Assembly (NCBI GenBank): GCA_052436255.1
Contig: JBQVNP010000006.1
Location: 30,319 to 94,318, forward strand
DNA from: Pelomonas sp052436255
GTDB lineage: Bacteria > Pseudomonadota > Gammaproteobacteria > Burkholderiales > Burkholderiaceae_C
Direction of reading: 5' to 3'
Length of the DNA: 64,000 nt
In this document: in pieces, positions 59,381-64,000 of the stretch
Numbering within the stretch: position 1 is the stretch's first letter
Layout: every line of letters begins with the position of its first letter
The notes under the pieces: model-generated
What the model was told of the DNA's origin: nothing
What the model saw: the letters and a program-made list of their open reading frames with translations, nothing else
Databases searched by the model: none
Made by a program: the position numbers and the translations under genes

Positions 59381-59739
59381 CGGTTGTCCTTTCTTGATTC
59401 GGGGACGAAGCGCTCGGCTCGCCGGTTGCAAAACGCGCTGGCGCTGATCATGGCCGGGCAACCCTGGTCGAAGCGTGGAAGGCCAGGCGGCCGCCACGGC
59501 GGGGGACGCCGATTCGGTTCACCAGCTGGTGCCCGGATGGGCGTTGAGCTGCTGGGAGGGCATACCGCCGTCGCTGTTCATTTTCAGGCCAGAGTCGAGG
59601 CGCGCAAGTAGACGACACACCACGTCTACGGGCGCCATGCAGCCAACCTCCGTCACGCCCAGCTCGAAGCAACCAGTTGCCATGTAAGAGCCGGATCGGC
59701 AGGCCACCTCATCCACCGGCGCCAGATTGGCGCAGGCTC

Positions 59740-59761
59740 TGTAGCGCATTTGCGCTACAAT
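59740..59761 (+). promoter_or_regulatory. Autoregulatory operator and -10 of the toxin-antitoxin operon
   Basis: TGTAGCGCA-TT-TGCGCTACA (59740-59759) is a perfect 9+9 inverted repeat. It overlaps TACAAT (59756-59761), a near-consensus -10 element. The next start codon is only six bases beyond the -10, so transcription should begin at or beside the ATG. Repression by the antitoxin complex at this site is the usual arrangement. Confidence 0.65.
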
Positions 59762-59767
59762 CTGTTC

Positions 59768-60049
59768 ATGAAGACCGCGATCATCCCGTCTGTACGTGTC
59801 GAACCGGATTTCCGGGCCGAGGTCGAGGCCGTCCTGGCTGAGGGCGAATCGCTCTCCGAGTTCGTGGAGGCGTCGGTTCGCGCCCAGATGGAGCGCCGCC
59901 GCATGCAGGGCGAATTCATCGCGCGCGGCCTACGCTCGCGCGACGAGGCGCGCAGGACCGGCGAGTATGTGGACGCCGACGCGATGATCACCAGGCTGGA
60001 AGGCAAGCTGGCTGCTGCCCGTGACCAGCTGGCCAAGAAGCGCCGGTGA
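59768..60049 (+). CDS. Antitoxin of a RelE/ParE-type system (YlcI/YnfO-like)
   Basis: A 93-residue protein: a short ribbon-helix-helix-like N-terminus (IIPSVRVEPDFRAEVEAVLAEGESLSEFVEASVRAQMERR), then a helical tail (EFIARGLRSRDEARRTGEYVDADAMITRLEGKL). This resembles YlcI/YnfO family proteins paired with RelE/ParE toxins. No Shine-Dalgarno precedes the ATG, and a -10 element lies seven bases away, implying a leaderless mRNA. The stop overlaps the toxin start (GTGA). Confidence 0.82.
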   Translation: MKTAIIPSVRVEPDFRAEVEAVLAEGESLSEFVEASVRAQMERRRMQGEFIARGLRSRDEARRTGEYVDADAMITRLEGKLAAARDQLAKKRR

Positions 60050-60363
60050 GCTTCCGGGTTCGTCTCACTCGCGAAGCCGACGCGGATATCGAACGGCTTT
60101 TCGACTTCGTGCTGGAGCGCGAGCTTGCGCGCGACGGCGGCGACCTCGACCTGGCGCAGGAGGCCGTGGCTGCCATCCGTGCCGGTGTCGCCACGCTGAA
60201 GTCGTCACCGTTCACCTGCCGCAAGGCGAGCAACAGTCCATTCCTGCGTGAGCTTGTCATCCCGTTCGGGCGCAGTGGCTACGTCGCCCTGTTCGAGATC
60301 GAGGATGCGGCGAACGTCGTCGTGGTCGCGGTACGACACCAGCTCGAAGACGACTATCACTGA
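60046..60363 (+). CDS. RelE/ParE-family toxin
   Basis: A 105-residue protein with the RelE/ParE fold order: FRVRLTREADADIERLFDFVLE (strand, then long helix), AIRAGVATLKSSPFTCRKA, SPFLRELVIPFGRSGYVALFEIEDAANVVVVAVRHQLEDDYH (C-terminal strands with the conserved basic residues and H). Members either cleave mRNA on the ribosome or poison gyrase; which applies cannot be told here. The GTG start overlaps the antitoxin stop, ensuring coupling. Confidence 0.85.
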   Translation: MSFRVRLTREADADIERLFDFVLERELARDGGDLDLAQEAVAAIRAGVATLKSSPFTCRKASNSPFLRELVIPFGRSGYVALFEIEDAANVVVVAVRHQLEDDYH

Positions 60364-61122
60364 CACTGTCGGTGCATCAGGCGCTGACAGAGATGGCGCC
60401 GGCAATCTGAACACGGCGACGAGTGGAGACTCGGTCCATTGATCGATCCCGAGAGCGGCGCCAGGGAATGTGCTGGTCAAGTACCCTGAGCTTTCAGCGT
60501 CAACTATCTTGAGCGGTGCGGATGGGCGTTGAGCAGCGGCGCCTCCGCGGCCGGCGTGACACCAAGCGCAGCGACTGGCGCGACAGTCGAGCCGATGCGA
60601 TCACTTCAGCGCGGCCCGGCCACGGGCATGGCGGGTGCTAGGAGTGGCGATCTGGCCGGACCCGCGCGCAGCGCAGTCGATCAGCACAGGCCAGTTCGCC
60701 AAGTGGGCCATTCACGCGCAGCGGTAAGGATGCAGGCCCGCGATCTCCTTGCACGGGAGTGCCGCGGCTTGTCGCAGCCGGCATCGCCGGCCTGGCCGTG
60801 CGTTGCGTCAGGGATGGAAGCCCGTCAGGGGTGAGACGCCGCTACCTCGGTGGCTCGACGCGCAGCGCGACAGCCCGCCCCCGCGCAGCGGGGAGACGCC
60901 AACGCCTCCCCCATGGACTGAAGGCAGATGCTGCTGCACATCGACTCGCTTGCCACCGTCACGGCCCGAGCAAGCCCTCGTTCGATCTTGACCCGGCCAA
61001 GCAGCTCACCCATCGCCACAGGCTGATTTCGTCCAGGTTGAGCCTCCGGAAAGGAGTGGCCAGGATGCGCTTGTAGATCGAGCGCCTCGCTCAAGATTGA
61101 CACCGCTTCCTGGAGCATCACC
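60364..61122. other. Gap of about 760 bp without a supported gene
   Basis: Short open frames occur on both strands but none has a ribosome site or recognisable family. GC-rich segments near 60760-60850 (TGCGTCAGGGATGGAAGCCC) look like a dispersed intergenic sequence. I see no terminator with a T-run. Confidence 0.4.
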
Positions 61123-62088
61123 TCATGCAGCAAGCAAATGCTCGTAGTAGGCGGAAGCACGATCATCGAAGATGCTGTACATCGCCTTCAGGTCGTTGGG
61201 GTCCGGGTTCAGCCAGGCATCGACGTGCTCCGGCTTGATGCGCATGATCATCCGGTCGTGACCTGCGTTTCGCACTTCAGGAGGCGGCTCGTCGGTGATA
61301 GCCGCGAACGACAGCAGATCCGGCTCGCCGTCTTTCGACCAGTGGGACCACAGGCAGGCGATGTACATCAGCTCAGGCGGGTTCGGCTTGAACTGCAGGA
61401 CCACGTTCTCCGGCTTCTCATCAGGCGCCAGTTCTCGCTGCTCCATGTCGTGGCGCTTCACGTTCTCATAAAACGTATCGACGAGCAGCAGGCCGTGGCT
61501 ATAGCCGAACTGGCCGCTCCAGAATCTTTCCAGGCTGTCGCGGCGGGCGTTGTAGGTGCCGGGGAACTTCGTGTCGTAGAACGCCGGCTTGCCACAAGGG
61601 CGGCACTGATAACGCATGGGCAGCACTACCCTCTGTCCGTCTCGGACCACCATGACCGGCGCGTAGACGCCAGGAAAGATGCGCGAATCGCGGTCAAGCA
61701 GGTCCGTTCTCCTCAAGTCATCGAGGTCGAGCCTCGCCTTTGAGATCTTTGAGGGCGCGATCCGCAGGCTCTCCAGAGCAGCCTTTGGCGGCTTCGGATG
61801 GGTCTCAACCATGCGCTCGGCATCGGCCAGGCGCTTGCGCTGCGTGAAAAGCTCCTTCTCCAGCCCCATCGAACGTTCTGCCTTGTAGGCTGCGATGAGT
61901 CGCTGAATCTCCTGCTCTTCGGGCGTACCGGCCTCACCTTCAAACGCCGCTTCCATCGCCTTCGGGATCTTGAACTTCGCCTCCTGCCGGCCGTAGAAGA
62001 GCTTCACGAACTCCTTGATGCTGATGTGCGCGCCGAACAGGCGCAGGTAGTCACGGTAGTTGGCGCGGATCTGGGCGGAGTAGCACAT
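61123..62088 (-). CDS. SRAP-family (YedK/HMCES-like) abasic-site DNA-crosslinking protein
   Basis: A 321-residue SOS-response-associated peptidase-fold protein. Met1 is followed by the catalytic Cys2 (MCYSAQI). The abasic-site pocket motifs are YNARRDSLE (Asn180) and AGHDRMIMRI (His277). Such proteins form a thiazolidine crosslink with abasic sites in single-stranded DNA, shielding them. It is longer than E. coli YedK by about 100 residues, mostly a charged helical insert at 55-130 and a small Cys pair (YQCRPCGKPAF). Divergent placement from imuA across a LexA box points to SOS control. Confidence 0.88.
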   Translation of the reverse strand: MCYSAQIRANYRDYLRLFGAHISIKEFVKLFYGRQEAKFKIPKAMEAAFEGEAGTPEEQEIQRLIAAYKAERSMGLEKELFTQRKRLADAERMVETHPKPPKAALESLRIAPSKISKARLDLDDLRRTDLLDRDSRIFPGVYAPVMVVRDGQRVVLPMRYQCRPCGKPAFYDTKFPGTYNARRDSLERFWSGQFGYSHGLLLVDTFYENVKRHDMEQRELAPDEKPENVVLQFKPNPPELMYIACLWSHWSKDGEPDLLSFAAITDEPPPEVRNAGHDRMIMRIKPEHVDAWLNPDPNDLKAMYSIFDDRASAYYEHLLAA

Positions 62089-62226
62089 GGGATTCCCCCT
62101 GAAATCGAGCGGCCGTCATCCACGGCGCAGGCGTCGGTTCGAACGGCAGCCGGCAGGGCCGCACCTGCCAACTCCTTCCTGTCCACGGCATCTTGCCCTA
62201 CTGGACGTTGGACCGCCTTCCATATA

Positions 62227-62242
62227 CTGTACATACATACAG
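62227..62242. promoter_or_regulatory. LexA box (SOS operator)
   Basis: CTGTACATACATACAG matches the consensus CTGT-N8-ACAG perfectly. It lies between the divergent SRAP and imuA genes, 17 bases before the imuA ATG, so LexA should repress imuA and probably the SRAP gene. Confidence 0.88.
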
Positions 62243-62258
62243 CATCAAACCTCCAACC

Positions 62259-63098
62259 ATGTCGCCCGCCGTCGCAGAACTGGATGCGGTATCTCCGCCT
62301 TACAGCCTGTTCTCCCCATCGCAAAACGCCTCTGCCGGTTTCGCAGAGCCGCTGCCTGCGCCGGTAGAAGCGGCGTTGTGGCGAGGCGATCAGCTGGGTG
62401 GCCCGACCTCCGAGACGTTGGCAAGTGGCTTCCCCGCGCTCGATGCCGCGCTGCCAGGCCGCGGGTGGCCGTGTGGCGCACTCACCGAGGTGCTGGTGCC
62501 GCAGTTCTCCGTTGCCGAACTGCGCCTGCTGAGCCAGGTGCTGGCCGCGCTGACGCGTGCTGGTCGCACGGTGGCCATGATCGGCCCGCCGATGACACCT
62601 CACGCACCCGGGCTGCGCCACGACGGTCTCGATGAGCGCCACTTGGTCTGGGTCGACGTCGACACGCCGCGCGATCGGCTCTGGGCCACGGAGCAGCTGG
62701 TGAAGTCCGGCAGCTTCGGCGCGACGGTCGCCTGGCTGCCTCTGGTGCGCGCGGAGCAGATTCGCCGGCTCCAGGTGCTCGCAGCCCGCTGCACGGGCCC
62801 GGTCTTCCTCTGCCGGCCCGAGACTGCCGCGCGCGACGCCTCGGCAGCACCGCTGCGCGTGCTGGTGCGCGCGCATACCGATTGGCAGATTGCCGTGCAG
62901 GTGCTCAAGCGCAAGGGCACGCCGCTGGACGAAACATTGCTGCTGCCCTCGATGCCGGGTGGGCTGGGCAAGATCATGACCCCGAGGCTGCGCTACCCCA
63001 GCCGCCTCATCCCTGTCGAGCCAAGCCATGCTGTGGTCAGCCCTGCTGCTGCCGCCGTGCGCGAGCGATCCCACCAAGCCACTGCCGCCCAGCCTTGA
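62259..63098 (+). CDS. imuA: ImuA, RecA-like translesion synthesis factor
   Basis: A 279-residue protein of the ImuA (SulA-like/RecA-like) family. ATG 62259 (MSPAVAELDAVS) is chosen because an upstream frame would start before the LexA box. Conserved segments are LWRGDQLGGPTSETLASGFPALDAALPGRGWPCGALTEVLV, LRLLSQVLAALTRAGRTVAMIGPP, WVDVDTPRDRLWATEQLVKSGSFGATVAWLP and VLVRAHTDWQIAVQVLKRKG. With ImuB and DnaE2 it makes the SOS mutasome. It overlaps imuB by 71 nt in a different frame. Confidence 0.9.
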   Translation: MSPAVAELDAVSPPYSLFSPSQNASAGFAEPLPAPVEAALWRGDQLGGPTSETLASGFPALDAALPGRGWPCGALTEVLVPQFSVAELRLLSQVLAALTRAGRTVAMIGPPMTPHAPGLRHDGLDERHLVWVDVDTPRDRLWATEQLVKSGSFGATVAWLPLVRAEQIRRLQVLAARCTGPVFLCRPETAARDASAAPLRVLVRAHTDWQIAVQVLKRKGTPLDETLLLPSMPGGLGKIMTPRLRYPSRLIPVEPSHAVVSPAAAAVRERSHQATAAQP

Positions 63099-64000
63099 CG
63101 AGCTTCGAGCCGTGGCTGTCTGGGCGTTGCAGTTCACGCCCCGGGTCACCATCTCTGAAGATGCCGTGCTGATGGAGGTGGAGGCCAGCACGCGGCTGTT
63201 TGGCGGCAAGCGGGCGCTGCGTGACCGCGTGGTCGCACAGGCCGGCGAACTCGGTGTCAAGAAGACTGCCTGGGCCAGCACCGGCCTGGCCGCCCATGCG
63301 CTGGCCCGCTGCAACATTGAGAACGGCTTCAAGCGCCCGCTGCCTGAGCTGCTCGACGCCCTGCCCATGGAATGCATCAGCGCCGTTCGGCCGCATGCCA
63401 CCACGCTGGCGCAAACCGGCTGCCGGACATTGGGTGACATCCGCGCCCTGCCCCGCGCCGGCCTGGCCCGGCGCTTCGGTCGCGAGCTCCGCCAGGCGCT
63501 GGATCGCGCCTATGGCCACGAGCCGGAAGCCCATCCGTGGGAGGTGCTGCCCGATGTGTTCAGGGCGAGGCTGGAGCTGCCCTTCCGGGTCGAGCTGGCC
63601 CCGGCTTTGCTGCAGGGCGCCCGGCGCCTGCTGGTACAGCTCAGCGGCTGGCTTGCCGCGAGCCATGCCGGCACGACCGCGTTCACGCTGCACTGGTGGC
63701 ACGACAGCATGCGCTCACGCGATGCGGGCACCGGCGGCAAGCTCACCGTGGGCACCGCCGAAGCCACGCGGGACGTGGAACACCTCTGCCGGCTACTGGC
63801 AGAGCACCTGACCAAGGTGGAGCTGCTCGCACCGGTCGGCGATCTGGAACTCACGGCGGACGAAGTGCATGCGCAGGCCGACGCCAACCTCTCGCTGCTG
63901 CCGGATACCGCAGCCGACGGCGAAGCCGCCCATCTCACGCTGGAACGCACGGCGGCACGACTGGGGCCCGACGCCATCAGGCGCTGCAGGGTCCATGAGG
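63028..64000 (+). CDS. imuB: ImuB, Y-family polymerase-like protein (runs off the right edge)
   Basis: Open from ATG 63028 to the end of the window (324 codons). The N-terminus MLWSALLLPPC...LDELRAVAVWALQFTPRVTISEDAVLMEVEASTRLFGG aligns with ImuB. The helix-hairpin-helix part LAQTGCRTLGDIRALPRAGLARRFGRELRQALDRAYGHEPE and the little-finger start follow. As in other ImuB proteins, the catalytic acidic residues of active Y-family polymerases are not apparent; it serves as the beta-clamp-binding hub for DnaE2. The dnaE2 gene is expected just outside the window. Confidence 0.9.
   Translation, partial: MLWSALLLPPCASDPTKPLPPSLDELRAVAVWALQFTPRVTISEDAVLMEVEASTRLFGGKRALRDRVVAQAGELGVKKTAWASTGLAAHALARCNIENGFKRPLPELLDALPMECISAVRPHATTLAQTGCRTLGDIRALPRAGLARRFGRELRQALDRAYGHEPEAHPWEVLPDVFRARLELPFRVELAPALLQGARRLLVQLSGWLAASHAGTTAFTLHWWHDSMRSRDAGTGGKLTVGTAEATRDVEHLCRLLAEHLTKVELLAPVGDLELTADEVHAQADANLSLLPDTAADGEAAHLTLERTAARLGPDAIRRCRVHE

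Overview
This 64 kb window is uniformly GC-rich, densely coding DNA that looks like the chromosome of a betaproteobacterium, most likely Burkholderiales and perhaps the Roseateles/Mitsuaria/Rubrivivax group. That placement is an inference from gene content (imuA-imuB SOS mutagenesis genes, IS21 and IS3 elements, TonB receptors, a proteobacterial lasso peptide cluster) and was not tested by alignment. Layout: (1) 1-4123, minus strand: tail of a small operon (YbaK-type deacylase, DUF1289, start of a HCCA isomerase), a secreted basic/His-rich small protein, and two tandem cyanophycinases, one apparently cytosolic and one secreted. They face a TonB-dependent receptor (4291-7029), which suggests scavenging of external cyanophycin. 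(2) 7026-18231: mostly housekeeping genes: thioesterase, YceH, SDR, ETF-ubiquinone oxidoreductase, DUF72, PaiB-like, FdhD, and a translationally coupled transporter operon (Usp, SLC13, Na/Pi, GntP). (3) 18500-25400: a scarred, mobile region with the 3' half of a tRNA-Arg(CCG) (probable attachment site), an IS3 remnant, a frameshifted HEPN-like gene, a shattered VWA gene and an Rhs/YD-repeat gene with a replaced 3' end. (4) 25769-30313: a complete lasso peptide cluster in A-B-C-D order: precursor, leader peptidase with RRE, lasso cyclase, ABC exporter. The predicted product is 19 residues with a Gly1-Glu9 ring. (5) 30889-39957: a Ser/Thr kinase-TPR protein, a protein of unknown function, three proteins resembling a tripartite ClyA/HBL/XaxAB-type alpha-pore-forming assembly and a clan CD (caspase-like) protein, followed by an AraC-type regulator and an unusual sigma-54 activator with an FHA-like N-terminus. 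As a unit this is the least familiar system here. (6) 40540-55835: a divergent fructan utilisation locus. On the minus strand lie a secreted GH32 enzyme, a TonB receptor and a repeat lipoprotein. On the plus strand lie a LacI regulator, a sugar ABC transporter, an intracellular GH32 beta-fructosidase and a fructokinase. Four copies of one palindrome tie the two arms together. (7) 55836-64000: a gene remnant, a complete IS21-family element, a small membrane protein, a YlcI/YnfO-RelE/ParE type toxin-antitoxin pair that may use a leaderless mRNA, and an SOS region with a SRAP-family protein divergent from imuA-imuB across a consensus LexA box. All assignments come from reading motifs and family resemblance by eye. 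No database search or structure prediction was run.
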